DNA from: Collimonas pratensis
GTDB lineage: Bacteria; Pseudomonadota; Gammaproteobacteria; Burkholderiales; Burkholderiaceae_D
Length of the DNA: 64,000 nucleotides
NCBI RefSeq assembly: GCF_001584185.1
Contig: NZ_CP013234.1
Coordinates: forward strand, 4,650,001-4,714,000
Direction of reading: 5' to 3'
Part shown: positions 26,432 through 35,808 of the stretch, piece after piece
How the letters are laid out: each line of letters opens with the position of its first letter
How positions within the stretch are numbered: the first letter of the stretch is position 1
Notes under the pieces: generated by a model
What the model was told of the DNA's origin: nothing
Seen by the model: only the letters and a program-made list of their open reading frames with translations
Database searches by the model: none
Program-made: the position numbers and the translations under genes

Positions 26432-27139
26432 ATGTCAGAAAACAAATCCGGCAAACCCCTCTTCTACGATCCGACCGAACACCGGATCCGCAGCTTTGTC
26501 ACGCGCGCGGGGCGCTTGTCGACGGCGCAGGCGCGTGCCATCGAGGAACTGGGGCCGCAATTCTGTGTCTCATATAACAAGGCGGAAGTCGATCTGGCGC
26601 AGGTTTTCGGACGCACTGCGCCGACTATCCTGGAGATCGGATTCGGCATGGGCGAGACCTCGGTCAAGATTGCGGCCGGCATGCCGGAAAAGAATTTCGT
26701 CGGCGTAGAAGTGCATACGCCGGGCGTCGGCAGCTTGCTGAAACTGATCGGCGAGCAGCAGCTGAGCAATTTGCGCCTGATCCAGCACGATGCCGTGGAA
26801 GTGCTGACCAACATGATTGCGCCTGGCTCGCTGGCCGGCGCCCATGTGTTCTTTCCCGATCCTTGGCACAAGGCGCGCCATAACAAGCGGCGCCTGATCC
26901 AGGGACCGCTGGTGAGCCTGCTGGCGTCGCGCATTGCGCCGGGCGGCTATCTTCACTGCGCTACCGACTGGCAGGAGTATGCTGAACAGATGCTGGAAGT
27001 GCTGAACGCGGAGCCGCTGCTGAAGAATACCGCCGAGACTTACGCGGAACGGCCGGAGTACCGGCCTGTGACCAAGTTCGAGAATCGCGGCTTGCGGCTG
27101 GGGCACGGGGTCTGGGACCTGGTGTTCACGCGCGTTTGA
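26432..27139 (+). CDS. trmB: tRNA (guanine-N7-)-methyltransferase
   Basis: A 235-residue SAM-dependent enzyme that methylates G46 in the variable loop of tRNAs. The SAM-binding motif [16 protein letters not shown] and the substrate motif [16 protein letters not shown] are both intact, followed by [19 protein letters not shown]. Length is normal. It lies 131 bp after a tRNA gene, a coincidence of role that may not be meaningful. Cytoplasmic, with no odd features. Confidence 0.95.
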   Translation: MSENKSGKPLFYDPTEHRIRSFVTRAGRLSTAQARAIEELGPQFCVSYNKAEVDLAQVFGRTAPTILEIGFGMGETSVKIAAGMPEKNFVGVEVHTPGVGSLLKLIGEQQLSNLRLIQHDAVEVLTNMIAPGSLAGAHVFFPDPWHKARHNKRRLIQGPLVSLLASRIAPGGYLHCATDWQEYAEQMLEVLNAEPLLKNTAETYAERPEYRPVTKFENRGLRLGHGVWDLVFTRV

Positions 27140-27176
27140 GCTGGTTTGAGCTGAATTGTTAGAGGAAGTCCGCACT

Positions 27177-27734
27177 ATGCTGATAAGCCGAATTTTCCCC
27201 CGCATTGACCGCCGGCTGGCCACGCTCGCTGCCTCGGCAGCGCTGTTTGCCCTGTCGCATCTTCCGCTGGCACAGGCGGGAGAGCAGGCAACACCGCTGC
27301 CGCCGGGAACGATCACGGTGGAGGATACCCATTACCAGCCCGCGACTCCCGGCTCGGCGACGCAGTTGCCGGCAGGATCTGGCAAGCCCTCGGCTGAGAA
27401 CATGGTCGAGGCCGCGAAACGCGATGCCGGCAAGATAGACCGCGAGTTGCGCAAGGATGCGCCGCCCAAAGAGACTGCCGCGAAAAACGCGGAACCGACC
27501 ATGCAGCAGAAGCTGGAAATGGGCCTGGCCCCCGCGGCCGCTCCGACGCCACGCTCGCCCAAGGAAACCACCATGGAAGACATCACGCTGCCTAACGGCC
27601 AGCGGGTCACCAAGGTGACTGGGCCGACCGGCACTTATTGCGTCACGCAGATTTCGGTGGGCAACACCAAGGGTGAAGACATCATGCAGAAGGGCGCGAT
27701 TTCGCGCACCACCTCCTGCGGCGCCGGCTTTTGA
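27177..27734 (+). CDS. Exported hypothetical protein
   Basis: A 185-residue protein. ATG 27177 with AGAGGAAG upstream is preferred over TTG 27156. A signal peptide (LATLAASAALFALSHLPLAQ, cut after AQA) is followed by a long low-complexity Pro/Ala/Lys linker of about 100 residues. A compact C-terminal domain follows (MEDITLPNGQRVTKVTGPTG, then TYCVTQISVG) and ends with TSCGAGF; its two Cys probably form a disulfide. The last 45 residues look like the functional unit. Family not recognised. It lies between trmB and thiL on the same strand. Confidence 0.65.
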   Translation: MLISRIFPRIDRRLATLAASAALFALSHLPLAQAGEQATPLPPGTITVEDTHYQPATPGSATQLPAGSGKPSAENMVEAAKRDAGKIDRELRKDAPPKETAAKNAEPTMQQKLEMGLAPAAAPTPRSPKETTMEDITLPNGQRVTKVTGPTGTYCVTQISVGNTKGEDIMQKGAISRTTSCGAGF

Positions 27735-27810
27735 AGCAAATTGACCGTGTGGGGCATGCAATTTTGGCAAAATGCCCGTGCAGCGCCCCGCCATTCGGTA
27801 CAATCCGTCT

Positions 27811-28806
27811 ATGTTGTCCGAATTCGACCTGATCTCCCGTTACTTCACTCGCACCGCGCGCAGCAATATCGAGCATATTGCCCTTGGCGTCGGTGACGAT
27901 TGCGCATTGCTGACCCCGACGGCCGGCATGCAGTTGGCCATTTCCACTGACATGCTGGTGGAGGGGCGGCACTTTTTCCCCGATGCCGATGCTTTCTCGC
28001 TGGGCCACAAATGCCTGGCGGTCAACCTGTCCGACCTGGCGGCGATGGGCGCGCGGCCGCTGGCCTTCACGCTGGCGCTGGCGCTGCCTGCTGCGCGCGA
28101 GGAATGGCTGGCGCCGTTTTCCAGCGGCTTGCTGGCGCTGGCCGACGCCCATCATTGCGAACTGATCGGCGGCGATACCACCAAGGGGCCGTTGAATATC
28201 TGCATCACCGTGTTCGGCGAAACCTTGCCGGGCCAGGCCCTGCGCCGCGATGCCGCGCAGGCGGGCGATGATATCTGGGTCTCCGGCACGCTGGGCGATG
28301 CGCGGCTGGCGCTGGCGGTCTATCGTCAGGAACTGGGCGGCCAGCTGAATCCCGACCTGCAACTGGGTAGCGAGAATTTCCTGCTGGCGGCGGCCCGCAT
28401 GCACCAGCCCAGCCCGCGCGTTGCGCTGGGACTGGCCTTGCGTGGGATTGCTCATGCCGCCATCGATATTTCCGATGGCCTGGTTGGCGATCTCGGCCAT
28501 ATCCTGAAGCGCTCCGGCGTCGGCGCCACGCTGGCGGTCGATAGCCTGCCGCCCGGCGCCATACTGAATCAGCAACAACAAGCGATCCGGCGCCACTTCA
28601 CCCTGGCCGGCGGCGACGACTACGAACTGTGCTTTACCGCCGCCGCCAGCCGGCGTGACGCCGTACTGGCCGCGGCCCAGGCCAGTGCTACCGCGGTGAC
28701 GCGCATCGGCACTATCGATGCCGCGCCGGGACTGCGCCTGCAAGACGCCAGCCTGGCGCCGCTCAACCTGCAACTTAGCTCTTTCGATCACTTTCAAACT
28801 ACATGA
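27811..28806 (+). CDS. thiL: Thiamine-monophosphate kinase
   Basis: A 331-residue ATP-dependent kinase that converts thiamine monophosphate to thiamine pyrophosphate, the last step of cofactor synthesis. The N-terminal start MLSEFDLISRYF is the family norm and fixes the ATG at 27811. GVGDDCALLTP, STDMLVEGRHFF, LGHKCLAVNLSDLAAMGARP and IGGDTTKGP carry the metal- and ATP-binding Asp residues. AAIDISDGLVGDLGHI near the C terminus is also typical. Its stop overlaps the pgpA start (ATGA), showing translational coupling. Confidence 0.95.
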   Translation: MLSEFDLISRYFTRTARSNIEHIALGVGDDCALLTPTAGMQLAISTDMLVEGRHFFPDADAFSLGHKCLAVNLSDLAAMGARPLAFTLALALPAAREEWLAPFSSGLLALADAHHCELIGGDTTKGPLNICITVFGETLPGQALRRDAAQAGDDIWVSGTLGDARLALAVYRQELGGQLNPDLQLGSENFLLAAARMHQPSPRVALGLALRGIAHAAIDISDGLVGDLGHILKRSGVGATLAVDSLPPGAILNQQQQAIRRHFTLAGGDDYELCFTAAASRRDAVLAAAQASATAVTRIGTIDAAPGLRLQDASLAPLNLQLSSFDHFQTT

Positions 28807-29327
28807 CAACAGCGGACCAAAACCCTTCTCAGCAACCGATCCGGCCTGGCCCGGGTTTCATGCTGTCGCATCCCGCCCACTTCATCGCCCAAGGTTTCGG
28901 CAGCGGCCTGTCGCCCATCATGCCGGGCACCTTCGGCACCTTGTTTGCTTGGCTCTCGTATGTCGTGATGACCACGCGCTGGCCGGAAATCTTCACGCCG
29001 CTCAACTGGCTGGTGATCATCGCGGCCGGCTTTGTGGTCGGCGTCTGGACTTGCCAGACCACCGGCCGCCATCTGCATGCGCCGGATCATGGCAGCATGG
29101 TGTGGGACGAGATCATCGCCTTCTGGCTGGTGCTGGTGCTGGTCACCCCGGCCAGCTTGTCGGCCCAGTTCGGCGCCTTCGTCGTATTCCGCTTTTTCGA
29201 CATGGTGAAGCCGCCGCCGATCGCCTATTTCGACCGCCATTTCAAGGGTGGCTTCGGCGTCATGTGGGATGACATTGTGGCGGCGTTCTATACGCTGCTG
29301 CTGCTGGCGCTGTGGCGGTTGATTTAA
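28803..29327 (+). CDS. pgpA: Phosphatidylglycerophosphatase A
   Basis: A 174-residue inner-membrane phosphatase that removes the phosphate from phosphatidylglycerol phosphate to give phosphatidylglycerol. Conserved blocks are FGSGLSPIMPGTFGTLFAWL near the N terminus, DHGSMVWDEIIAFW in the middle, and the C-terminal FRFFDMVKPPPIAYFDR and GVMWDDIVAAFYTLL. Three to four hydrophobic segments are present. It overlaps thiL by four bases; this pair is conserved in proteobacteria. Confidence 0.95.
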   Translation: MTTADQNPSQQPIRPGPGFMLSHPAHFIAQGFGSGLSPIMPGTFGTLFAWLSYVVMTTRWPEIFTPLNWLVIIAAGFVVGVWTCQTTGRHLHAPDHGSMVWDEIIAFWLVLVLVTPASLSAQFGAFVVFRFFDMVKPPPIAYFDRHFKGGFGVMWDDIVAAFYTLLLLALWRLI

Positions 29328-29426
29328 CGCCTGGTTGAACAGGCGGCATGGCCGGGACGGATTGCATCTGCCAGCAACAAGTGGCAGTATGTGTCTACCT
29401 ATCAGGCAGATTACAGGAGTTGCACC

Positions 29427-29930
29427 ATGACCACCGCACTCGCAGACAACACCGAACAAATCACTGATCTGGCAGCGCAAGCCGGCCGCGCCCTGCAAGC
29501 CAAGGGCTGGTTCCTGTCGACGGCGGAATCCTGCACCGGCGGCGGCGTGTCGCAGGCAATCACGGAAATCGCCGGTTCTTCGGAATGGTTTGATTGCGGC
29601 TTCGTGACCTACTCGAATGCCTCCAAGACGGAATTGCTGGATATCCCGGAAGCCGAGATTGCCCAGCACGGCACGGTGAGCGAGGAAATCGCCGCCGCCA
29701 TGGCCGAAGGCGCGCTGGCCAACAGCAATGCCGACGTCACACTCTCCACCACCGGCATCGCCGGCCCCGGCGGCGCGGTCCCGGGCAAACCGGTCGGCAC
29801 GGTCTGCTTCGGCTGGTCAGTCGGCCATCAAACCCACACCGAACGGCTGGTGTTTGCGGGCGACCGCCGCGCAGTGCGGGAACAGACTGTGATCCATGCA
29901 CTGCAGGGCTTGCTGCGCTTCCTGAAATAA
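29427..29930 (+). CDS. pncC: Nicotinamide-nucleotide amidohydrolase (CinA C-terminal domain)
   Basis: A 167-residue stand-alone CinA C-terminal domain that deamidates nicotinamide mononucleotide to nicotinate mononucleotide in NAD recycling. ATG 29427 follows a CAGGAG site; the GTG at 29391 is less likely. The nucleophile Ser lies in LSTAESCTGGGVSQ. Other conserved parts are FVTYSNASKTELLDI and STTGIAGPGGAVPGKPVGTV. The N-terminal MoCF-like domain of full CinA is absent, which is normal for this form. It follows pgpA on the same strand and is convergent with pyrF. Confidence 0.93.
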   Translation: MTTALADNTEQITDLAAQAGRALQAKGWFLSTAESCTGGGVSQAITEIAGSSEWFDCGFVTYSNASKTELLDIPEAEIAQHGTVSEEIAAAMAEGALANSNADVTLSTTGIAGPGGAVPGKPVGTVCFGWSVGHQTHTERLVFAGDRRAVREQTVIHALQGLLRFLK

Positions 29931-29955
29931 CTCCAAGGCGCCTCAGGCGCAAGCC

Positions 29956-30783
29956 TCAGACGCGATGCAGATTGATAGCGTCGCGTGTTTCCAGGGCGAC
30001 GCGTTTTGCTGCCTGGGCAAAATCTTCGTCGGCTGCCAGGTCTGGCTTGGCGTACAGGATGGCGCGCGAGGAATTGATCATCATGCCCATGCCGTTGGAC
30101 GTCTTGCCAGCATGCACAGTCGCCTCGATATCGCCGCCCTGGGCGCCGACGCCTGGCACCAGCAAGGGCATATCGCCGATGATGCTGCGCACTTGCGCCA
30201 GTTCCTGCGGGAAGGTCGCTCCCACTACCAGGCCGCACTGGCCGTTGGTGTTCCATTTCTCAGCCACCAGGCGCGCAACGTGCTGGTACAGCGGCACGCC
30301 ATCCACGGTCAGGAACTGCAAGTCCGAACCGCCGGCGTTGGAGGTGCGGCACAGCACGATGGCGCCGCGGTCTTTCCATTCCAGGTAGGGCGCGACCGAG
30401 TCGAAGCCCATGTAGGGGCTGACCGTCACGGCATCGGCGCCGTAGCGCTCGAAGGCTTCGCGCGCATATTGCTCTGCGGTAGCGCCGATGTCGCCGCGCT
30501 TGGCGTCCATCACGATCGGGATGTTCGGGTGGTTTTCACGCAGGTAGGCGCAGATCGCTTCCAGCTGGTCTTCAGCGCGCATGGCTGAAAAATAGGCGAT
30601 TTGCGGCTTGAAAGCGCAGGCGGTGGCGGCGGTAGCGTCTATAATTTCCTTGCAGAAAGTGTAGATCGCGTCCGGCTGCTGCTGCAGGTGGGCAGGGAAT
30701 TTGGCAATATCGGGGTCCAGGCCCACGCACAGCAATGAATTGTTGGTGCGCCAGGCGGCGGAGAGTTTTTCTATAAAAGTCAC
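29956..30783 (-). CDS. pyrF: Orotidine 5'-phosphate decarboxylase
   Basis: A 275-residue enzyme that makes UMP in the final step of pyrimidine synthesis. It is of the longer subfamily found in many beta- and actinobacteria. Catalytic residues lie in [20 protein letters not shown]. The start [10 protein letters not shown] and phosphate-binding C-terminal stretch [11 protein letters not shown] are conserved. Cytoplasmic, single gene. It converges on pncC with only 25 bp between the stops, where a short GGCGCCT/AGGCGC hairpin may act for both. Confidence 0.95.
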   Translation of the reverse strand: MTFIEKLSAAWRTNNSLLCVGLDPDIAKFPAHLQQQPDAIYTFCKEIIDATAATACAFKPQIAYFSAMRAEDQLEAICAYLRENHPNIPIVMDAKRGDIGATAEQYAREAFERYGADAVTVSPYMGFDSVAPYLEWKDRGAIVLCRTSNAGGSDLQFLTVDGVPLYQHVARLVAEKWNTNGQCGLVVGATFPQELAQVRSIIGDMPLLVPGVGAQGGDIEATVHAGKTSNGMGMMINSSRAILYAKPDLAADEDFAQAAKRVALETRDAINLHRV

Positions 30784-30956
30784 AATCAGGCCTCAATAAT
30801 GCGAACCCCTTATTGTAAATCCAAACACCCCGGAATTCACTGGCAAACAGGCCGATATGCTGTCAATTTGCAGCCTTTCTCCGCTATTTAACACTTGAGC
30901 GGCCGGCCATAGTTTGCTAACGTGCATTACATTGTTTCTTTTATCAGGGATATTCC

Positions 30957-31556
30957 ATGAAAACTTTCTTCAAATGGCTGGCCATTGCTGCCTTCGCTTC
31001 TGTCCTCAGCGCTTGCGGCTACAACGATTTCCAGACCAAGGATGAGGCCGTGAAAGCCGCCTGGGGCGAAGTCGTCAACCAGTACCAGGGCCGTGCCGAC
31101 CTGGTGCCGAAGATTGCCCAGATCGTGAAAGCCTACGCCACCCATGAAGAAGCCACTTTTGAAGCCGTGACCAAGGCGCGTTCGGCGGCGACCAGCTTCC
31201 AGATCACGCCGGAAGTGCTGAACGATCCGGCTGCGTTCGAGAAATTCCAGCAGGTGCAGGGCCAACTGTCGTCGGCCTTGTCGCGCCTGATGGCGGTGTC
31301 GGAAAATTATCCGCAGCTGAAGGCGGACGGCCTGTACCGCGATGCGCAATCGCAGCTGGAAGGTATCGAGAACCGCATCAAGGTGGCGCGCAACCGCTAC
31401 ATCGTTGCCGTACAGGACTACAACGTGCTGGCGCGCAGCTTCCCGACCAACCTGACCGCCATGGCGATGAGCTACAAGGTCAAGCCATCCTTCACCGTGG
31501 ATAACGAAAAAGCGATCTCGACTTCGCCTGACGTCGATTTCGGTGGCAAAAAATAA
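30957..31556 (+). CDS. lemA: LemA family lipoprotein
   Basis: A 199-residue protein with a lipobox (LSACGYN) closing a short leader, then a long helical bundle typical of LemA: VKAAWGEVVNQYQGRADLVP, HEEATFEAVTKARSAATSFQ, and NRYIVAVQDYNVLARSFPTN. LemA proteins are envelope proteins of uncertain function, often linked with TPM-domain proteins and membrane stress. The stop overlaps the next ATG, so the three genes from here to 32913 form one operon. Confidence 0.92.
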   Translation: MKTFFKWLAIAAFASVLSACGYNDFQTKDEAVKAAWGEVVNQYQGRADLVPKIAQIVKAYATHEEATFEAVTKARSAATSFQITPEVLNDPAAFEKFQQVQGQLSSALSRLMAVSENYPQLKADGLYRDAQSQLEGIENRIKVARNRYIVAVQDYNVLARSFPTNLTAMAMSYKVKPSFTVDNEKAISTSPDVDFGGKK

Positions 31557-32413
31557 TGTCGCGTAGCGTAATCCGCGCGCCTGCTGCGTGGCTGGCGCTG
31601 TTGGGCTTGCTGGCGCTGCTGGCCCTACCTGCCACTGCGCAAACCATGGCGGCGCAGGTGCCCGTGCCGCCGCTGCAGTCGCATGTCACCGACCTGGTCG
31701 GCATGCTGCAGCCGGAGCAGCGCGCCACGCTCGACAATACCCTGAGCGAATACGAAAGCCGCACCGGTAGCCAGATCGCCATCCTGCTGCTCAGCAAGAC
31801 CGAGCCGGAGGGCATAGAAGATTATGCGGTGCGCGTCGCCGACGCCTGGAAGCTGGGGCGCAAGGGCATCGACGACGGCGTCATCCTGCTGGTGGCCAAG
31901 GACAATCCCAAGGCCCTGCGGCGCATGATGATACTCACCGGACGCGGGGTCCAGGGCACGTTGACCGACGCCCAGTCCAAGCGCGTACTGCAGGAAATCA
32001 TCGCGCCGTACTTCTCCAAGGGCGATTTCTACGGTGGCCTTACCGCGGGCATTTCCGCCATCATGCCGCTGCTGGACCAGGAAAATTTTGCGCCGCCCAG
32101 CCGTAAGCCGGCGCAGGCGCAAGAGCCCTCCTCCGACCTGCTAGGCACTCTGGCGCCGCTGATGTTCTTTGGCTTCATCATCCTGATCACCATCATTTCC
32201 CGCTCGCGCGGCGGCAGCGCCGGTTCCGGCCGCGCGCTCAACAGCAATGTCTGGGGCAATGCCGCCGGCGTCATCATCGGCAGCATCCTCAGCCAGGGTG
32301 GACGCGGCGGCGGTGGCAGCTTTGGAGGTGGCGGCGGCTTCGGTGGCGGTGGCGGCGGTTTTTCCGGCGGCGGTGGCGGCTTTGACGGCGGCGGCGCCTC
32401 GGGAGATTGGTGA
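31556..32413 (+). CDS. TPM-domain membrane protein (YgcG-like) with Gly-rich tail
   Basis: A 285-residue envelope protein. A signal peptide (LALLGLLALLALPATAQ) is followed by a TPM domain at about residues 40-180: HVTDLVGMLQPEQRATLDNT, RTGSQIAILLL, DDGVILLVAKDNPKALRRMM. A transmembrane helix (APLMFFGFIILITIIS) comes next, then a C-terminal tail of repeated GGGGGF blocks ending in GASGDW. The domain order is the same as in YgcG-type proteins that accompany LemA. The TPM fold can act as a phosphatase or a chaperone-like module; the role here is unknown. Confidence 0.9.
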   Translation: MSRSVIRAPAAWLALLGLLALLALPATAQTMAAQVPVPPLQSHVTDLVGMLQPEQRATLDNTLSEYESRTGSQIAILLLSKTEPEGIEDYAVRVADAWKLGRKGIDDGVILLVAKDNPKALRRMMILTGRGVQGTLTDAQSKRVLQEIIAPYFSKGDFYGGLTAGISAIMPLLDQENFAPPSRKPAQAQEPSSDLLGTLAPLMFFGFIILITIISRSRGGSAGSGRALNSNVWGNAAGVIIGSILSQGGRGGGGSFGGGGGFGGGGGGFSGGGGGFDGGGASGDW

Positions 32414-32913
32414 TGAGTACTCTACAACGACTCTGGCGTCACCTGACGACCACGCAACGCAGCGCGCGGCGCGCCTTCCCGGCCGCCACGCTGAAGGCCA
32501 TCCAGCACAAGATCGCAGAAGGCGAAGTCACGCACCGGGCGGAAGTCAAGATAATCGTCGAAGGCTCGCTCAGCCTGCCGGCCGTGCTCAACGGCGTAAC
32601 CTCCCGCAATCGCGCGCATGAGCTGTTCGCCCACTACCGCATCTGGGACACCGAAGAAAACGTCGGCGTCCTGCTGTATGTGAACCTGGCCGATCACAAG
32701 GTCGAAATCATCGTCGACCGCGCAGTAGGCCGCGCCATCAAGAGCGCGGAATGGCAAGCCGTATGCAAGACCATGACCAAGGAATTCGCCAGCGGCGCCT
32801 TCCATGACAGCACCCTGGCGGCGCTGGAACAGATGAACGGCTATCTGACGCAGCACTTCCCGGATCAGGGCCGCAAGAAGAACGAACTGTCGGACAAGCC
32901 GCTAGTCCTGTAG
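32413..32913 (+). CDS. TPM-domain protein, third gene of lemA operon
   Basis: A 166-residue TPM-domain protein without a signal peptide. The ATG overlaps the stop of the preceding gene (TGATG), which sets the start at 32413. The domain includes ITEGEVTHRAEVKI-type positions (KIAEGEVTHRAEVKIIVEGS) and VGVLLYVNLADHKVEIIVDR, as in the soluble TPM partner usually encoded third in lemA operons. It probably lies at the cytoplasmic side and works with the two upstream products. The operon ends here; an IS110-family element follows within 45 bp. Confidence 0.87.
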   Translation: MSTLQRLWRHLTTTQRSARRAFPAATLKAIQHKIAEGEVTHRAEVKIIVEGSLSLPAVLNGVTSRNRAHELFAHYRIWDTEENVGVLLYVNLADHKVEIIVDRAVGRAIKSAEWQAVCKTMTKEFASGAFHDSTLAALEQMNGYLTQHFPDQGRKKNELSDKPLVL

Positions 32914-32956
32914 CCTCCGCAATCAATTAAATCGACTCTGACCCCAATTGAATTTA

Positions 32957-34068
32957 GGGTCAGATACCGTCTTGAATAGCAAGCCCGTTGGTTAAATAAT
33001 TTGGATCGAAGGGCTTGCCGGTACGGATCACTCCGTAAATCAGATGTGTCATTTTGTGCATGACGGCCCCGATCACAGCTTTTTTCGCCATGCCGGTGGC
33101 CAATAGCCGTTCAGCAAAGCAACGTAGTAGCGGGTTGTGTCGACATGCTACCAAGCTAGGCATGTAAAGCGCCGCTCGCATCGACATGCTTCCTGCCCGG
33201 CTAATCATGGTTCGACCTTTGATGGAGGTGCCGGAGCTGCGTTGTTTCGGGGTTACGCCGAGAAATGCGGCAAATGCCTTGGCACTGTCAAATCTGCGGA
33301 TATCGCCTAACTGACCCAGGATTCTTGCCACCGTGGTGGTGCCGATGCCCGGGATGCTTGTGATGAGCTCGGCGTCATGCTTGAGGCCGGGATGTCGATC
33401 AATGTGATCATCGATGTCGTCCTCCAACTTGTTGATCTCGGCGCTTAGCCAGGCGATGTGCTGCTTCACATGTTCGGCGACGTCGGTCATGCCGGTGAAG
33501 GTGTTGGCTTCAAGCCGATTTTCTTCCTGCTGGCGAATATCTTTTAAGGCTTGTACTCGCAGCGACCAGGCCCGCAGCTGGCGTTGCTCCAGCGGTGGCG
33601 GCGTCCAAGGTGCCGGCTTCATGGCGGCGCAATAGCGCGCAATGAGACCGGCATCGGCGGTGTCGTTCTTGTTGCGAATATTTTCACTATGGCCGAAGCC
33701 TTTGATGCAGGCCGGATTGACCACGCTAACGCTCACTCCCGCGTCATGCAGCGCCAATGCCACCGGCTCATAATAAATCCCAGTGGCCTCCATGCAGACA
33801 TGCAGCGTTTCTTTAGCGACTTTCGCCTTGCTTAGCCACTCCAGGAGTGATTTGTATCCGTCGGCGGAATTCTCCACCACCTTGGCCTTGGTCTTGCCGT
33901 CGACCAGCAAGGCAATATCGAGCTTCTTCTTGCTCACATCGATACCAACAACTGCACATACCGTTTCCATTTTTGACCTTTCTCGTATGCGGGCTTACGC
34001 ATCAGGCGATGGCCCAAGATACCGTTCGGACTTATAAAATGAAACAGGCAGAGGCGCCTATCTGACCC
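32957..34068 (-). mobile_element. IS110-family insertion sequence
   Basis: The element holds one transposase gene. GGGTCAGATA at 32957-32966 and its reverse complement TATCTGACCC at 34059-34068 form a 10-bp inverted pair around it. The left one overlaps the end of the transposase frame and continues a local hairpin with CTGACCCC at about 32937. True IS110 ends are hard to place because many lack terminal repeats, so the boundaries are approximate. It lies between the lemA operon and dacB and breaks no recognised gene. Confidence 0.75.
32960..33970 (-). CDS. IS110-family transposase
   Basis: A 336-residue transposase of full length. The N-terminal RuvC-like DEDD domain begins VVGIDVSKKKLDIALLVDGK and contains CMEATGIYYEP and KNDTADAGLIARY, which carry the acidic residues. 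The C-terminal Transposase_20 domain has LITSIPGIGTTTVARILGQL and FAAFLGVTPKQRSSGTSIKG, with the catalytic Ser region near GRTMISRAGS. No frameshift is seen, so it may be active. IS110 enzymes act with a structured RNA made from the element's non-coding end; about 90 bp upstream of the start codon is available for this. Confidence 0.93.
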   Translation of the reverse strand: METVCAVVGIDVSKKKLDIALLVDGKTKAKVVENSADGYKSLLEWLSKAKVAKETLHVCMEATGIYYEPVALALHDAGVSVSVVNPACIKGFGHSENIRNKNDTADAGLIARYCAAMKPAPWTPPPLEQRQLRAWSLRVQALKDIRQQEENRLEANTFTGMTDVAEHVKQHIAWLSAEINKLEDDIDDHIDRHPGLKHDAELITSIPGIGTTTVARILGQLGDIRRFDSAKAFAAFLGVTPKQRSSGTSIKGRTMISRAGSMSMRAALYMPSLVACRHNPLLRCFAERLLATGMAKKAVIGAVMHKMTHLIYGVIRTGKPFDPNYLTNGLAIQDGI

Positions 34069-34201
34069 ACGTGCTCAATGGCACTCAGTCTAATCGGCAT
34101 CACTCTGCCCGGCCGCTTCTACATCCTTATTATCCGATGGCGACGCGGTAGGTTCAATATACGAGAGTCGATTTATTTTTGGCGAAGTTCAACCGCGAAG
34201 T

Positions 34202-35635
34202 TCAACCATTCTCATAGACCCACTGCAGCAAGCCATCTTGCGCTGCCTGTCCGCGGGGGGCGTTGGGGTGGTTGATCAGGCAGACCACGGCGTAGTATTT
34301 GCCGGATGCGGCGAGGACGTAGCCGGCGATGGCGCGGACGTCGTTCAGGGTGCCGGTCTTGACGTGGGCCTGGCCGGCGACGCTCTGGTCTTTGAGGCGC
34401 TTGCGCATGGTGCCGTCGTAACCTACCAGCGGCATCGACGAGACGAATTCCGGCATGGTCGGCGACTGGAAGGCAGCGGCCATCATGCGGCCCATGGTCT
34501 TGGCTGAAATCTTTTCATTGCGCGACAGGCCGGAACCGTTTTCGATCACCAGGCCGCTGGCGTCTATGCCTTTGCCGGCGAGCCAGCTCTGGATGGCGCG
34601 GGCGCCGCGCTCGGGGGTGGCAGGGAGTTTCAGGATATCGGCGGCGATGGTCAGCAATACCTGGCGCGCCATGACATTGTTACTGTATTTGTTGATGTCG
34701 CGTATCACTTCCGGCAAGGTGACCGAACTCCACTCGGCGACCAGGCGGGCATCGGGCGGCGTGAGGCCATCCTTGACGCCGCCGCTGAAGCTGCCGCCGA
34801 GATCGCTCCACATCTGCCGGAACACCGCGCCGAAGTATTGCGTGGAGTTCATCTTGTAGGGATTCACATACCAGGTCTTTTCACCGCAGGAAGCCGGCAG
34901 CGCGCCGTTGAAACTGGCGCCATCGGTCTCCACCACGGCTTGCAGCTTGCCCTGCCAGTCATCGCAGCTGCCCTGCCCCAGGCGCGGCGGCCGCACCGGG
35001 TAGCCGCTCATGGGTGGATCGAGGACGACGCTGACCTGGCGCTTGTCGGCATCGGGCACGAACTGGAAGGTCAGCGTCTTGTAGTTCAGCAGCAAGGCAT
35101 CCGGGCCGACGTTGTACGGTTTCATCGGATCGCCATCGAATTCGGAGGGATCGTAGGCGTTTTGATCGAAAGCGCTACGGTCCAGCACGATATTGCCGCG
35201 GATATCGCGGATGCCCTTGGCGCGGATCTGGCGCAGGAACAGCCAAAAGTTTTCCAGCACCAGCTTGGGATCACCATTGCCTTTGAAAATCAGGTCGCCC
35301 TGCAAGACATTGCCGACCTGGCTGCCGCTGGCGTAAGCCTGGGTTTTCCAGCGGTAGGTCGGCCCCAGCAGCTCCAGCGCGGCGTCGGTGGTGACCAGTT
35401 TCATGGTCGAGGCCGGATTGAAGGGCATGGCGGCATTCGACGACGCCAGCACCTGGCCCGTGCCGTCGACTTCCTGCACGTACACGCCAACGCTCTGGAC
35501 TGGAATGCCGGCTACTTGCAGGGCCTTGCTAAACGTAGGAGGAAGCGATGATTCTTGTGCCTGGACGCTGGCCGGCAGTAAAGAAGATAAAAATAGAAAA
35601 CTGAGCAGAAGACTGAGCGCGAGAATTTTTTTCAA
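34202..35635 (-). CDS. dacB: D-alanyl-D-alanine carboxypeptidase/endopeptidase (PBP4 family)
   Basis: A class C penicillin-binding protein of about 477 residues that trims peptidoglycan peptides in the periplasm. The SxxK motif lies in FNPASTMKLVTTDAALELLG, the SxN motif in NKYSNNVMARQVL, and KTG in HVKTGTLNDVRAIAGYV. The signal peptide (LALSLLLSFLFLSSLLPASV) follows LKKI. The start is uncertain: TTG 35635 puts the signal at the N terminus, while GTG 35683 gives 16 more residues. No ribosome site is convincing for either. Single gene. Confidence 0.93.
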   Translation of the reverse strand: MKKILALSLLLSFLFLSSLLPASVQAQESSLPPTFSKALQVAGIPVQSVGVYVQEVDGTGQVLASSNAAMPFNPASTMKLVTTDAALELLGPTYRWKTQAYASGSQVGNVLQGDLIFKGNGDPKLVLENFWLFLRQIRAKGIRDIRGNIVLDRSAFDQNAYDPSEFDGDPMKPYNVGPDALLLNYKTLTFQFVPDADKRQVSVVLDPPMSGYPVRPPRLGQGSCDDWQGKLQAVVETDGASFNGALPASCGEKTWYVNPYKMNSTQYFGAVFRQMWSDLGGSFSGGVKDGLTPPDARLVAEWSSVTLPEVIRDINKYSNNVMARQVLLTIAADILKLPATPERGARAIQSWLAGKGIDASGLVIENGSGLSRNEKISAKTMGRMMAAAFQSPTMPEFVSSMPLVGYDGTMRKRLKDQSVAGQAHVKTGTLNDVRAIAGYVLAASGKYYAVVCLINHPNAPRGQAAQDGLLQWVYENG

Positions 35636-35761
35636 GTGGACACCGGCGGAAAAAGAGAGGTTGCGCAGGATTATCCCACGCACTCAGCCGATGCAAAGTC
35701 ACATGTTGTGACGAATTGGAAAATAAGGAAAGATCCGACCCGCAGAAAACATCAGGCCGCC

Positions 35762-35781
35762 GCGGGACGCCAGCGTCCCGC
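35762..35781 (-). terminator. Hairpin downstream of small membrane-protein gene
   Basis: GCGGGACGC and GCGTCCCGC (35762-35770, 35773-35781) form a strong stem between the small gene at 35809 and dacB. There is no T-run, so termination is only possible. Confidence 0.35.
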
Positions 35782-35808
35782 CAACTGCAAACGCACGCCG
35801 CCTCGCTG

